Shown here: piece by piece, positions 49,772 through 63,070 of the stretch
Numbering within the stretch: position 1 is the first letter of the stretch
How the letters are laid out: every line of letters starts with the position of its first letter
Assembly: GCA_019671005.1 (NCBI GenBank)
Contig: CM033745.1
Span: 3,581,146 to 3,645,145 of the forward strand
From: Hibiscus mutabilis
Lineage: Eukaryota; Streptophyta; Magnoliopsida; Malvales; Malvaceae
DNA: 64,000 bases
Direction of reading: 5' to 3'
Notes under the pieces: generated by a model
What the model was told of the DNA's origin: nothing
The model's database searches: none
What the model saw: the letters and a program-made list of their open reading frames with translations, nothing else
Translations under genes and position numbers: made by a program

Positions 49772-52700
49772 TGTAACCCCTAAAATTAGCCTAGGAAAGT
49801 TATCACGATCTAAACTATAGGCTAATTGAATATATGTTTTAATTAAATAAAAGAAGAAAGAACATTGACTATTCTTAAGATCAAATAAATGAAATTAGAA
49901 CCAAATTGAATTGAAATTAAAATTAGAAGGCTTAAATAGAAGAATGAAATTGTGATCATGCAAAACTCTATAGATTGCATGTAAAATTTAATTAAATTAA
50001 GGCCTTGACAGATGTTCTCATTTGAAGAGAACATGTGCCAATTTGGAGGATGACTCACGGCTAAGGGGGAAAAAATAACAAACATATTGTTATCTTCCTC
50101 CTTAATTCAACCTCCTTGGCCGAAATACTTGAGAGAGAAATGGGAGAGAAAAGCTTCATGCAACACCTTCAAATTTAAGCTTCTTGATTTAGACTTGATT
50201 AAATTTAGCTTGGAGAAGGTATAATGCTTGACTTTACATGTTATAGATTGTTTGAATATGCAAATGATGATGTTCTTGTTGCCTAGATGGAATTGGATGA
50301 TTGTTATGTGTGTTAGGATCATGCTAGCTTCTAATTAAACTTGAAATTGTGAATGCTAGTAGCCAATTTGATAAAGACAATGTATATAATTGAAAACAAT
50401 GTTGAATTGGGACTGTTTTGATAGTGAAAATGTTTAAGCATGCTAAATGTATATAGAACCCTGTTTTGATCATGTTGGTAGATGAATTGAGGATTGAATA
50501 GAATAGGTAAGTTGCTGTAAAATGAATGTACCTAATTGGATTAGTTAAATTAGGTAATGGAGTGCTCAATTGGTAAATTGGATGTGTAATGTTGATCAAA
50601 TAGATCAAATTGAATTGAACATGATAATGCCCTGTTTTAAGCTCATTGCTAGGTGAATTAGACCGACCTAGACATGTAAGAACATGAAAATGAATTGAAT
50701 TGCCATGTTAGAACCTTGTTAAAATGAGTTATGAAACTAGAAACTCAACATAGAGTAATATGCCCAGAATACTCTATTATGGGCAATAACTTTGAAAATT
50801 CACCATAAATTGTATACAAGGAATTTAAGGCTGAAATTTTTATGGACAACACCTTGATATGTCTAAAACCATTAGGAGAAACCAGAACTGAATTCTGGAT
50901 TGTAGAATGAATTGTAGAGAAGAAACACTAAGGATAGTGCAAACTATCCAGTGTTGTAAGTTACCCTGCCTTTAAGTTAAAAAATGTATTAATTGGAAAA
51001 GAACTAAAATGCAAGCCTTATATGGTTATAAATACAATTACGTTATCTTTCCAACGGTGTAAACCAATTGAAATTCCGACATACGGAATAAAAGTTATGC
51101 ATGATTAAGTGACTAGAGTGCAAGCTTCCTAGCAGCAGCAATATAAGTAATTGTACACTGTTTTGTGGCAATTTATAAACTATTTTGTAAACAGTTTTGG
51201 GACATTGATTTTGCCTAGTTTTACATTAATTAAAGTGTAGTTAAGTGAAGTAAAGAATGTTTATGAACATGCTGCCATATTTGTGTATGTTGTGTGCTTG
51301 TAACATTGCCTTGATTGAATGATCCTATGAACTTGTTTTGACATGTTTGTACTTGTGTAATGAGTTAGAACCAGGATTGAACTTGGTGGATGAGGACAGA
51401 GTGGATCATCCTAAAGCCAAGAACAAAGGAGTGTGGATCCAAGGCTAGCTTAGCTTGGAGTATTGTGAGTGTAGTTATCTCTAGGGTTAGGACTAGGTCC
51501 TAACCAATGCATGTTTGCCTACATTCTTGTAATGCTTAAATGAACCTAATATGGACTTGACTTAATAAGGGAAGAATGACTAGTAATGCATGAAATTTGA
51601 TCACATATTGAATACATGTTTTATTTGAATGCTAAGCATGTTTAAGTGGTAACATTGGTGCTTGTATGTGTCATGATGCATGTGATCGAATGCTAAAGAA
51701 CTTGCTTGAGATATTATCTCATCTTGATGAAATGAAACATGAGAATTACATGATGTGTGAGCTATAGCTCAATTGGCCTAAGGGCCTAGCATGAAATGAA
51801 CTTGCTACTTGACATGATCTTGAATTTGAAATACTTGTATAAATGGTAAATCGAACAACCTTAGTAGCTAGTTGGACTAGGTAGAAAGGCATGCCTTAGA
51901 GTCTAGAGCTCATTGTGTTAGGGTGGACTACGGTCCAGGGCTAAGGCCCCTATTTGGCGACACACAGAGGGTACGTATGTGGTCTTTGGCGACAATATGA
52001 GGGTTGGCCAGCACTACGGTGCATCTTGTGGCGACAATTGGTTGGAGACTCGATTACCTATACAAACTAAGTACCAAGGGGGTTGTTTAATTGATAAAAA
52101 AATGTAATAACAATCCTAAAACACATGTGACTTGTCTTGAAATACATGAATTGAATGTTACTTGTCTTGTAAGCCATGAGTTGTGTGTTACTTGTCATGT
52201 ATGCACGACTTACTTGATTACTTGTTTTGTAAGCATGATGTGCTTAATTCTTGATATGAAAACATGAAGTATGAATCTTGATTCTTGTATCCTATACTAG
52301 CCGAATTCTATAATCCTTAGCTAGGTTCATTCTTGATTAAATGACACATAACTTGACATAACAAATGGTTAGAACTAGTTACTACCTCACTAAGTACATT
52401 CTTGTACTTATCACTCTCGTTTTCATTATTCCCAACTACAAGATAAAGGATACGAGTGTTGCTTGATCTTGAAGCCTGTTACCTTGAGCTAGAAGCAAGT
52501 CACACAAGCATTGCCTAAGTATGGTTTCATACTTGTTTTGTATATCTCCTAGATTGGTGGCACTAGACTGTATAGAGTTTAGCTTGATCATGCATTTTGG
52601 AATTCTTGAAGCTTGTATATATTGTCCTTGTATGGTGGACCTACTATGTTATGAACTTGGTTGATGATTGTGAACAAGTATGTAATGAACTTAAATTTAA

Positions 52701-53394
52701 TGTAATAGAATGGTAATTGATGCGCACAAATGAAATTGTATTGGAATGATTGAGAGTTTGATCTAGTTTACCTTGGAACATTTGAATGCCTTGTTTATGT
52801 ACATGTGTATTCTTGAATTAAAAGTAGAATGAGATGAACTATGTTGCTTGACCTACCATTAGAATGCTTATTGTCTTGTATGAATATACCTTGATGTAGG
52901 TATTGTTTTGTGTTAGTATGATGATTGCCGAATGCATATGAATAGAGTATGACTTGAATGGAAGTTAGTTACATGCAAATTGAATGTTCAAGAATCATGT
53001 AAGTAATTTAGGTATGAGATGTACATATAATAGTCTAAGGATCATTGAAAATAAATGGAAGCATATTACACACTAAGGTTATTCGAATCACTATAGTATA
53101 AGATAAAGTTAATATGATTCATGGAAGTAGTAACTTGTAATGAAAGCATGAAAGGAAATAATTTAAGAGCCTAATCGAATGCATTAGGATGTCTCGAAAA
53201 TAAAATGTGAGATTTCTTGTTTGTTAAGTAATGAATACTTGGTTGCTTGTTAGTTAAGTAACTCGTCTATTAATGATGAGTTATCAATTATTGCCTTGCT
53301 TGCCTTGTTTATTCTTGAATTGCTTGCTTGCCTTGTCCTTGCTTAGCAACGCTCCCGAGCTGGTTTGCTACTAGCCCGGGGTAAAGGTGTTACA
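49772..53394. mobile_element. Solo LTR B (3.6 kb)
   Basis: Starts TGTAACCCCTAAAATTAGCC, ends GGTAAAGGTGTTACA and is flanked by GCGAT on both sides. The two ends share no longer similarity, and there is no primer site, polypurine tract or coding region. It is therefore a single long LTR rather than a whole element. A GC-richer tract at about 51950-52050 ('ggcgaca' repeated) resembles motifs seen in long Gypsy LTRs. Confidence 0.72.
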
Positions 53395-53399
53395 GCGAT
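53395..53399. repeat. Target-site duplication GCGAT of solo LTR B, right copy
   Basis: Identical to 49767-49771. Confidence 0.85.
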
Positions 53400-53452
53400 G
53401 ACGTCAGTAGTGACGTCATCGTTGACCTTGCTGATGTCAGTGTTGACTTTTA
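53400..53452. repeat. 24-bp TGACGT array, right part
   Basis: Continues the array from 49767: GACGTCAGTAGTGACGTCA, then degenerate copies ('ttgaccttgctgatgtcagtgttgac'). Confidence 0.75.
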
Positions 53453-54827
53453 GATATTGAGTTTTCGATTAAAGTCAACTTTACGTTTTTCGACGTCCCA
53501 ATTCCAAATTCATTGCATGTTTTTCCCAAATTCGAACCCGAAAGACCTTTTTGCTTTTCACAATTATTTGTATTTAATATTTGAGAAAAAATGTACATCA
53601 GAATCTAATTCGAATTATTCTTACGTTCATGTGACGTTGATTCAGATACTGAGATCATATCTCATCCTCTGCTTGGGCGACATCCTATTTCACAACCTAC
53701 AAGTTCTGCACGTGGGTATAGTGATAGTATTTATACGTTAGTGTTTTGGCATAGTAGCTGTGGAAACTTATGTAGTGCTTGCTCTCGTAGGTGCTGATTC
53801 TGTACGACCTAGTGCTAGGACTGAGCGTGGGAGACGTCACTCCCGACGTTAAGCTATTAGTTGCTTAAGGTGTGTTCTCTTCTTGTGCTACATATTTCGG
53901 TGCTTTGTGTATGCATGTAAATTGGTATGACTTGCGATTGACATGACTGGTATGATTTATGATTATGACATAATTGATATGATTTGCGAATATGACATGA
54001 CTGGTATGACTTGTGATCGTTGATTTGCATGATGACATGCCATGCATCATATACCAGAATCAGGCTAATTAATTATTATCAGACTATTGGCACATGCATC
54101 TTTGTTTATTAAACAAGAATGCATTCGGACTCAGAAATTGGAATAACATGTCATATCATATGGGTTGGGAAAAATGTAAGGGGAAGATCAGTGGTTTCAC
54201 CCTTCGGGGTGAATTCCACTTCGGACATGGTGACGATGTAGAGAGTGGTTCTGGGGAACCTTACTCTTCGGACGACGATGTAGTTGGGTGTATGACATTG
54301 TACATGTGCATCATATTATACATTTTTGTATATCGAAATGTATGTTAAGTTGAACATGTTGATCGGATTACCTTGATATATGTTTTGTGTTTTGCACTCT
54401 AGAGACACACTGAGCTTCATAGCTGAATTCCACTTAGTTTTTATTTCAAATTCTTAGACTTAGGCATCTGGTACTTGGAGGATCTCGTTTTATCATACTT
54501 TATTTTATTTATCAGTATGGAATATTTCAGCTTTATGGACTTTATTTTGTTATTTTGGATTTATATGTAAATTTGGACTCGAACACTATTATTTGGGGAT
54601 TTACTGTTTTACCATGCATATGAAATTATTTTTGAATACTTTATAAACTTTTCCGATATTACTAAACGACTGCTTTTGGTACAATGGTATATTAATGTGT
54701 TCCATCACCTTTTAATAATTTGTACGAATATTAGTTTCTAAACCTAATAAGATTTCTTGAGGGATAAGTTTTCAAACGCGACTTCCTAGATTCGGCCAAT
54801 TCTTCTAGGCCGGGTTTAGGGGTTACA

Positions 54828-54832
54828 GGTAG
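54828..54832. repeat. Target-site duplication GGTAG of solo LTR A, right copy
   Basis: Identical to 48811-48815. Confidence 0.9.
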
Positions 54833-55299
54833 AATAGAAGGATCCTTTGAAGCATTATCTAGAGGGCTTTTGTCATCATCCAATAAAATTGGAGTGCAGT
54901 TCGTCAAAGTTAATGCTTTTGAGGGAGTGGGAGCATTACCATCTACATCGGCCATTTACCTGGAGTATTTGTGAAGCCATAATAGTTTGTACAACTCAAA
55001 AGTTTGGACTAAAAAAATACTAAAATATATTTTAAAGGATTGAAAAATAACACAATTAACATGTCAAATAATATTTCAATTGTCGCAAAAAATAAACAAT
55101 ATAAAAAGAACTAAAAAGAAAATAAAAAAGCTTTAGAAAATAAGAACAAACACCTACAAAATCTAAATAACATGCAATATTAAAATTCTAAAATTAAAAG
55201 AAGTAGAAAAATAACATACAGTGAAATCTGAGGATAAAAAGACAATTCTTGCTTCACTTGTATTGTAAATTTTTTGATTTGATTGCTTCTTGATGGACG

Positions 55300-55665
<366 letters not shown>

Positions 55666-55911
55666 TTTTTAAAAATATTTTTAATAATATTTATAATAAC
55701 ATGTTATAAAATCTATTGAGGTGGGTGGGGATAGAGCGGGACAGGTGAGGATGGGGAAGCTATAAAGTCATATTGACGACTGCCCGTCACTCACGGCGAA
55801 TCTAGATTTTATCTCCATCTCCGCTCCGCGACCCGCAAAATCTGTAACTATCTCTTTCTAATTGAATGCGAAGCGGGGCGAATGCCCGCAAAACCCACCC
55901 AGACATCCCTA

Positions 55912-55919
55912 CTTCCGAT
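55912..55919. repeat. hAT target-site duplication CTTCCGAT, right copy
   Basis: Matches 46440-46447. Confidence 0.85.
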
Positions 55920-57437
55920 AGGCTGAGAAGCTTGGTCGGGGCTCCACCACGCTGCTTAAATCAAGAGAGAGAATGCTCAGTTGATAGCATATTACGATCT
56001 AATATCCACTGATTTATAAGCATTAGTTACCCAATAGCTGGTCCAGGCCAGCATGATTTCCTCCGTCATCAACAGGAGTACACATTCCCTTCACAATATC
56101 ATACGGAATGTTTGATATACGCTTCTGCAGTACCCAACAATGGTAGTCAAATGGAAGTATTGAGGTACTAAGCTAAGTAATAAACTGAATTTCGAAAAGA
56201 ACACCTTAGATTATAAAATGGATGGTACTTACGGATCTCTCATAGGCATATGAACGTGGCCTGAAAATACAACATCCACTCTGTACTTGACAAACCATGT
56301 GATGACTAAAACATCACTCTCATGGTTTCTCCTTCCATGAAATGATGCGAATTACTGTTATAAATCGGGCAATGCATGAGAACAATCAACCATGGGGTCT
56401 CACTTCTATCCACTTTGGGTAGCTCATCTTTTAGCCATTTGTATTGAGGAGTGGATTTTGTACAAGACAAAAGGAAATGCAAACATTTTCAAATTACCTT
56501 CTTTACTATTGTCATTTCGCTTGCTTTACATTCAAATTATGTGCATACCATATGCCGAATAAGACGACAAGACAATGATATAAGCTGAAGCCCTCTTGAT
56601 CGAATATCATAAAGGATATGTACCATGTAACGATGCATATGGCACGTGATATTGTTGCATATACGACTTAAAGGGCGAAGTTTCTTCCTGCAACATAACC
56701 AAAAATTTTCGTCTGTTTAAACATTTGCGTTCACTGTCAAGCAAGTCAAATTTTTTTGGTAGAATCTGTTTGTTTGCATAGGCAGCAGTACAGGGAAGCA
56801 GAAGTTAAACCACATACAAGGAGAAAAATCAAGTTCATGATTCCCTGCAGTACAAAGTACAAACCCAGGGCTGATAAGCAGCATTCCTCTCTATAAATCT
56901 TCCCCATGTATCCCACCGAGTATTATCATGGGATGGATAGTTATCGGAGTAGGAGAGATCCCCCCAAAACAAGATTGTTTGCCCTTTATTTGGATTTGAT
57001 TCATAATGGGTGAGTGTAGCATTTGAATCATGTGTTTGACTAAGATCCCCAGTTCCCTAGTGTCCAATTAGGATCGAGAACAAAATAAACCATGCAGACT
57101 TGAAGAGAGGTGTACAGAATAAAATCAGAGGCGACAATGAACAAAAGTTAAAAAGACATATGGGTGTGCCTATAAGACCAAATGCGTAAGGAACGTCGGG
57201 GTTGGTTCTTGGTGGAGCCATAAACCAGAATAATCCAACAGTTCCGATCTCATATATTGTTCGACAGTGTAATCAAGAACTTATATCTCACAAAAATTCC
57301 CTCAGCACGATTCTTATGCTTACTATTTTCAGACCTGTGGAGAACTGTATTGGAGCCAGGTTCATCAGGAGTGATCCAGGAAATGATCACTCCCCTCCCA
57401 TTCCCATCAGTAGGATTCAGATACCAGATGTTCAAGG

Positions 57438-59118
57438 TTTAAATAACCAATTAAGATATTGGAAGAAGCTTGAGAAAAAAAAGAAACGAGCATGCTTGTA
57501 GAAAGAACTAGGAAATATCACTGTCAAGGGGCATATCTGGAGAATAATTCTTTCCTTACAAATGTATCATTCACCCATTGCAGAAGTAAGATGCAATCAA
57601 TATCAAGCAGAGAAGACAAATAATAAAAGGCTCAAACTTCAAAGACTTCCAGCAATGCCATCTTGAGTAAAATCTCATAAATTCTTCAACTTACCTACAT
57701 TGCAGAAGTCAGTTGTATTTTGTGGTAATGCCTTTTTAGTTCTTATAACCAATGAATTTTGAGAAACCTACTTATTCCTTGATTTAGCCGACTTGCTTTT
57801 TTGCTACTATGTACCAAAAGAGAAGGAAGAATAGTAATGGCCCAAACTCAGTTCAGCAGATTCAAATACATAGCATAGTATTGAAATAAATTGGAAAATA
57901 TTAACTAAAGGAGCAAGATGACTCCTTTAAAAAAATCAACTTACATTAATTTCCTGCATATACAGAACGGTTGATTTGAAGCAAAGCATAGATGGATTAT
58001 CGTTGGAGTTAAAAATGGATTGGTCGGGAGGCAGGCAAAGGTGGTTTTCTTTAATTTTTTTAATAAATTTTACATTTCTTAATTATAATATTTTTCATAG
58101 TTTATATTAACATTATATAAATTTTTATTTATCTTTTACATTTTTTTAATACTAACATTTTATAAAATTTTATCATTCTTTAAATGATTATAGTTTTCAA
58201 TATTTATTAATGATTTTTAATTGATGATAATATAACACCTCGAAAAACTGTCATGTGTCGCTATTCTATAAATCTATTGGTAATTTAACGGTTAAAATTG
58301 ATTAATAATAAAATCGTTACTAGAGAAATTTAATTTATTTTTTAATAAACAACAAGAGTTCAATTAAAATTAAAATATTACTATTAAAAGTTTAAGGACA
58401 TGCTATCATTGTTATTAAACTGATAAAAAATTGTTTTTGGGTCAAAAACACTTTTTGGAGTCATAAGCACGTTTAAACAAATATTTTTTTTTAAAAAAAA
58501 GATTGTATTTAAAAATTATTTTTTAACTCAAACACAAAAACTAAAATTTGTCTTTTGTTATACGAAAGTAGCAAGATTCAGATACCAGATACGTAAGTTA
58601 ATTTCATGATATGAACCACATTTGTCTACTGTTTATTGGAGCAAGATATGGCCTTCAAACCTAATGCTGACTTATTTTATATCAGACGTGAACTTGTTTA
58701 TTAATTACAACATTGATATAATTATAGCGATAGGCAAAAGTAATCAATGAAATAACAAATGGATGGTCCAACATACGACTCCAATATTTCAATCAACTTG
58801 CTTTCTGTATTGCCTAGTCACTTTTTCCTTTAATCTTTAATTTTATTTAACTCTATAAACCCTTTTAATATGTTGTGCCTTTTTAAATAAAGATCACTGT
58901 GGACAATGGACATTCTACCTGCTTCGTTAGTGGTTATTCCACTTTTAGCCATTTATTCTCACTACCTTATATTTATGGGAAATTTTGCAATGAATAAAAA
59001 ACCTTAGTTCTGTTGTAAATATTAAATAAGGGCTTAGCTTAGCCCTCTTTAGTTAACAAAACACACACACTTTGAATTGTATAATTAGGCTGCCTAGATA
59101 AAGCAGTGCAAGGTAAAA
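57438..59118. other. Intergenic DNA between the two phosphatase copies
   Basis: AT-rich and non-coding. It contains the tRNA-less duplicated segment at 57715-58060. The last bases should be the 3' untranslated region of the phosphatase gene that follows. Confidence 0.5.
57715..58060. repeat. Copy of the 36478-37065 segment lacking the tRNA
   Basis: Colinear with 36478-37065 on both sides, but the tRNA-Leu and about 200 bases around it are absent between 'atagcata' and 'ttggaaaatatt'. Confidence 0.75.
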
Positions 59119-61747
59119 TCAAATGCTGGCTACAGATAATTCTCCGGACTCTGAAACACTCCAATAAATATTCTTCAACCATAGGGAATCAGCTTCCACA
59201 GCATAACCATCTTGATTTCGATGCCAGCCAAAATAAGCATGAGTCCTGTTCTTTATATCCAATATTCCATGACCGAAACTGGCTTCATGATAAGCCGAGT
59301 AGCTTGGTTGTGGCTCCGTCATCCTGCTCAATTAGACCAAGGAAACACTGATAAATGATGACAATCACAAAGAGAATTTTGATTCGAGGAGACTAATCTT
59401 AAAACCAGATTGCATCCTCTGTCACTAATCCTTCCAGATTGCCTCCATCTCCAATGGTTATGTATACTGGTGCAGATGGATCCTTTATGGGAGTGCACAA
59501 TCCATTAACAACGTTATACACAATGTTTGATATGCGTTCCTGAAATGTAAATGATCAAATCAAAGCAACGTGAGTGTCAAATATTGTAATGGAACCATGG
59601 ATTGTGTAACTGTAATAACTTGCCATGTTACTTTTACAAAGTAAAATTATTGATCAAATGGTGTGAACTTACCGATCTTTCATAGGCATGGACATGTCCG
59701 GAAAAAACAACATCAACCTTGTACTCCACGAACCACGGCTCGTACAGTACTCTCATGGACTCCCCCTCCATATAATGATGTACGTAACTGCTGTAAAAAG
59801 GAGAATGCATAAGAACAATGAGCCATGGTGTTTCTGTCCTGTTCACTTTTGGGAACTCCTTTTCAAGCCATTTGTATTGGGGTGTATATTTCCCTTAAAT
59901 AAACATTTTCAGATATCTTCATCTGATACAGCATACAAACAAATCCAACTGGATAAGTAAATCAAGGCAGATCACAACAACTTCTTGTTTGTTTAGCAAG
60001 GAATCAGAGGAAGAAAACAATCAGCTGACTAAAATAATAAGATGAATCACGATAAGTTCTAGTGAAAAGTGTCCAAACATTGAATTCCATACGCTCATCA
60101 TATAATTTGCAGGCCAATAAAGTTTCACAGGCATAAATAATGAGTATTTTCTACAAAATGATCCCGAAATGGACGTGGTGGCAAAGAGATCTCAACCTAA
60201 GTCAATAGATATAGATTGCTAGGCATATTTGACAACCCACATATAAGTTAAATGGTAAGTTTAATAACATAAGCCGAGTAAGAAGACAAGACGATGATAT
60301 ATGCTGAAGCTCTCCTGATGGAGTACCATAAAGGAGATGTACTCCCTGATGCTCTAAAGGGTACATGATAACGGTGTACATATGGCTTGAAAGGTGTATC
60401 TTCCCCCTGAAACAAAATTGCCAACGCTTAATAAATTCACTTCTGCTAAACATGACTCTGATATAAGTAAAGACGAGAATTAATTGAAAGATTAAGGAAA
60501 ATAACTCTAGCTAACCAGTTTCATGCATCAAGTCATAAGAAAATTCAAAGAGGAAATGCAGAAATGTGCCTACTATTTCAGGAACAAAATCAATTTCGTG
60601 GTTTACCGGCAGTCCATGTCCAAGGTTGATACGCAGCATTTCGCTCAATAAACCTTCCCCAAGTATCCCATCTCGTGTTGTCATGAAACGGGTAGGCATC
60701 AGCATAGGATAGGTTTCCCACAAATAATAGTGCCTGTCCTTTTGAAGGGTTTAACTCGTAATGGGTAACTGTGCTATTTGAATCGCGAGTTTGCCCCAGA
60801 TCACCTGCTCAAATGCTCATAAGTGTAAGACCAGAATACAACTGAACAAGTTACACTTTATGACTTTAACAATACCTATGAGGCCAAAAGTGTATGGTAC
60901 ATCAGGGCCAACTGCAGGGGGAATTACAAACCAGAATAGTCTCGACGACTTCCCGATCCCGACCTCATAATAATACTTAGTATCAAACTGCAAAGGTGAT
61001 GAAATTAGGTCCATCAGAACTCAGAAGTAGAATCTAATAAATTTTCATGTCATTCAATTTAAATTACTCCTTATAATGAAAAGAATGTCTAAAAAATTAA
61101 GTTATCCAACATAAACAAACAAGTAGTACAAACCTCCAAATCCCTGATGGTGCAATGGTGAATGTAACCAGAAGTGTAATTGAAGTAGTTGTAAGTAAGA
61201 ACAATGCCTTGTGCAGTATTGTTGAGTTTACTGTTTTCAGCCCAGTAACGGACTGAATTTGAACCAGGTTCATCTGGAGTAACCCAAGAGACGATCACAG
61301 CCTTCCCCTGATGGTCCCCTTGTGTTATATGAACCTATAATTAATCATTAAACAACAAATCATAAAATAGCATTAACCCAAGACTCCAGCTTCCCTGTTT
61401 TGATTTTTGAAATAGAAACAATACAAAGTTAAGATTCTCTTTGAAATAAAGTTATTCCCTTTAAAGATAATCAGGAATGGATTGTTTCTAAAACTGATCA
61501 AACCACATCAATGATTATTTAGAAGTGAATATGGAGTAGAAAGAACAGAAAAAAACACACCTGTTGAGGAGCGTTGTAGCCTGGAGGCACCCGGAACACA
61601 TCGCTGTTCAATGGCTATCATGAGACAATTGATCGTTCCTCACGACACTGCTGGTTCTTCCACCAGTGCAAACCTCAGCTATACTTAAAATAAAGCTCAC
61701 AGCAAAACCAACGCAAAACTAGAACAATCCCACCTCACAGCAACCAT
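59119..61747 (-). CDS. Purple acid phosphatase, PAP10/PAP12-like
   Basis: Approximate exons: 61561-61747, 61134-61334, 60876-60987, 60574-60804, 60268-60406, 59673-59893, about 59443-59539, and 59119 to about 59332. The product should be secreted and release phosphate from organic esters using an Fe-metal centre. Metal-binding motifs visible are the 'GDLGQ' start of exon 4, 'FVGNLSYAD', the NHE region, '[10 protein letters not shown]' and 'GHVHAYERS'. Before them is the N-terminal fibronectin-like part ('[14 protein letters not shown]'). The C-terminus is '[21 protein letters not shown]'. Breaks are two frame changes in exon 1 (signal peptide region), one extra A in the NHE codon context at about 60603, and an exon 5 donor lacking one G. 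The last intron has an unusual donor; a phase-consistent GT lies at TG/GTTTTA. The exon 4 length is exact once the extra base is discounted, which favours sequence error over decay. Confidence 0.85.
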
Positions 61748-63070
61748 CTCTAATTCCAACTCGGTGTTTCCCCAGAAACAGCAAAAAGACTCGCAGAAAC
61801 AGTGGAAACCGGAAGGATCTCCCGGTTTTAGTTGCGAGGGGAATATTCAATGGTAGATACCTATCCAAAACCAAAAGTACCAGCTTTGCACAGATTTTAA
61901 TATTTGATATCGACAGACTGAGAGATTGGTAGTTGTTTAGCTAATAGTTTCTTATAAAACACGAATGTTTGGATGATTTGCACAGCTGACAGAAGGGGGT
62001 TTGCCACTTCTTCGGTCAGTTTTGTACTTTAAACGAAAGGCTGTTTGGTAGGTTAAAGCCGTTCAAAATGGAAATCCATTCTTTGGGAATGGAATATCCA
62101 TTTTTTGGGAGTAAATCAAAAAAAACTTTATTTTTGTCAATAATCTCTAGAGTAAATAAAATAATCTCTAAAACAAATGATTAAAGTTCTCAGTTGACAC
62201 TCCAATTTTCTCTTAAGTTGTGAATTCTATATTTAATAAGAGTAAATTTCTTTTTTCCTCCTCTAAGTAAAAATTATTAAAAAAACGTTACTTTTCTTCA
62301 CGTACAAAATTTATCTCAATGAGACATACCCCTATAGAGCCCAAACCAGTCTGCTATTAGTTCTAAATCAAGAAACCGGTCTGGTTAATAAACCCCAACT
62401 TAGGCCTGGAGTCGAAACTAATTGGCCCATATTGGATCTGCTAGTGTCAGCCATTGAATCCAAAAGATGTGCTTTTGTGTCCGGGTTGGATCTGGGTCCC
62501 TCTTGTCTTGAATGGTTGTGCTTAATTATTTCATAACCCATTCATGTAATTACATTATCACTCAAACTTTCGCGTTTCTTGATCTGTCTAGTCTAATTAA
62601 ATTTCTGAATTTGTTTCAGCGTATGATTTTAAATAGGTTGAATGGATACAGAAACTGAACCAAGACACGATTTATAAAGTCGATCTCTTTTAAGGATTTG
62701 TTGTTGAGAGAAATCTCGGTAGTTCAATTAGGTTTGAACGACTTCTTGTTCAGATTAAGTGATCAAACTCCATAATTTATTTTTTATTTCCATCACTTAA
62801 CCAACATCATTATTCAGATTGAAAGCCAGAATGCATATGCATGTTTCTCGCCATCTTCAGTCAAAAAGAAATCAGTATCGATAAGCATTGTTGCAATGGT
62901 TGGGTCCAATGCCACATCATGCATAGATAGTGATTTTGAGCAACAACTCACAGATATTTTATCTTTTATCATAAAATTATAATTCAGGTGTGCCATAAGA
63001 TTATATCATACTTTGTTGTTTTTGTTTTCTTTTTAGCTAGCCAGCACTGTGGTTGAAAGTTGGGGATTTT
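61748..63070. other. Intergenic DNA upstream of the phosphatase and downstream of WAT1-like gene
   Basis: The first 150 bases are the likely leader of the phosphatase gene. The rest is AT-rich and includes a repeat shared with 35945-36080. No gene is supported. Confidence 0.5.
62140..62290. repeat. Short interspersed repeat, partner at 35945-36080
   Basis: Colinear similarity to 35945-36080, with a local duplication of 'aataatctcta.a'. Confidence 0.55.

Larger units (their letters stand above)
48816..54827. mobile_element. Solo LTR A (about 2.4 kb), interrupted by solo LTR B
   Basis: Bounded by TGTAACACC and GGGGTTACA with target duplication GGTAG. Without the nested LTR it is 2,384 bp. It has no internal terminal repeats, primer site or coding motif, so it is best read as one long LTR left after recombination of a Gypsy-type element. 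A 24-bp TGACGT-rich array lies inside it. Strand cannot be set with confidence. Confidence 0.75.
46914..54955 (-). pseudogene. hAT transposase (BED finger, RICESLEEPER/Tip100-like), split and frame-shifted
   Basis: The start codon is at 54955 and the first 41 codons run to 54833. The frame resumes at 48810 after the LTR insertion, continuing through 'GRSTSSIWNNFTRKRVGDAI' into a BED zinc finger ('CNHCSKILTSGR', 'THLKEHIKICPK'). The middle has 'FFHIHCCAHILNLIVQDGL' (about 47930). The C-terminal dimerisation region has 'DIFTWWKTNGSTYLILQQI' and 'SRLLPKTVEALMCTQN', ending at 46914. Several internal frame changes and the insertion make it inactive. An intron may lie near 48180-48240. It would cut and join hAT ends as a dimer. 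Confidence 0.85.

Noticed and set aside
53457..54348. Short plus-strand frames near the right part of solo LTR A
   Set aside because: No conserved motif, and they lie within the LTR.
48816..54827. A single 6-kb full-length LTR retrotransposon
   Set aside because: No matching terminal repeats, primer site or coding region; an internal TG...CA unit with its own GCGAT duplication shows two separate nested LTRs.
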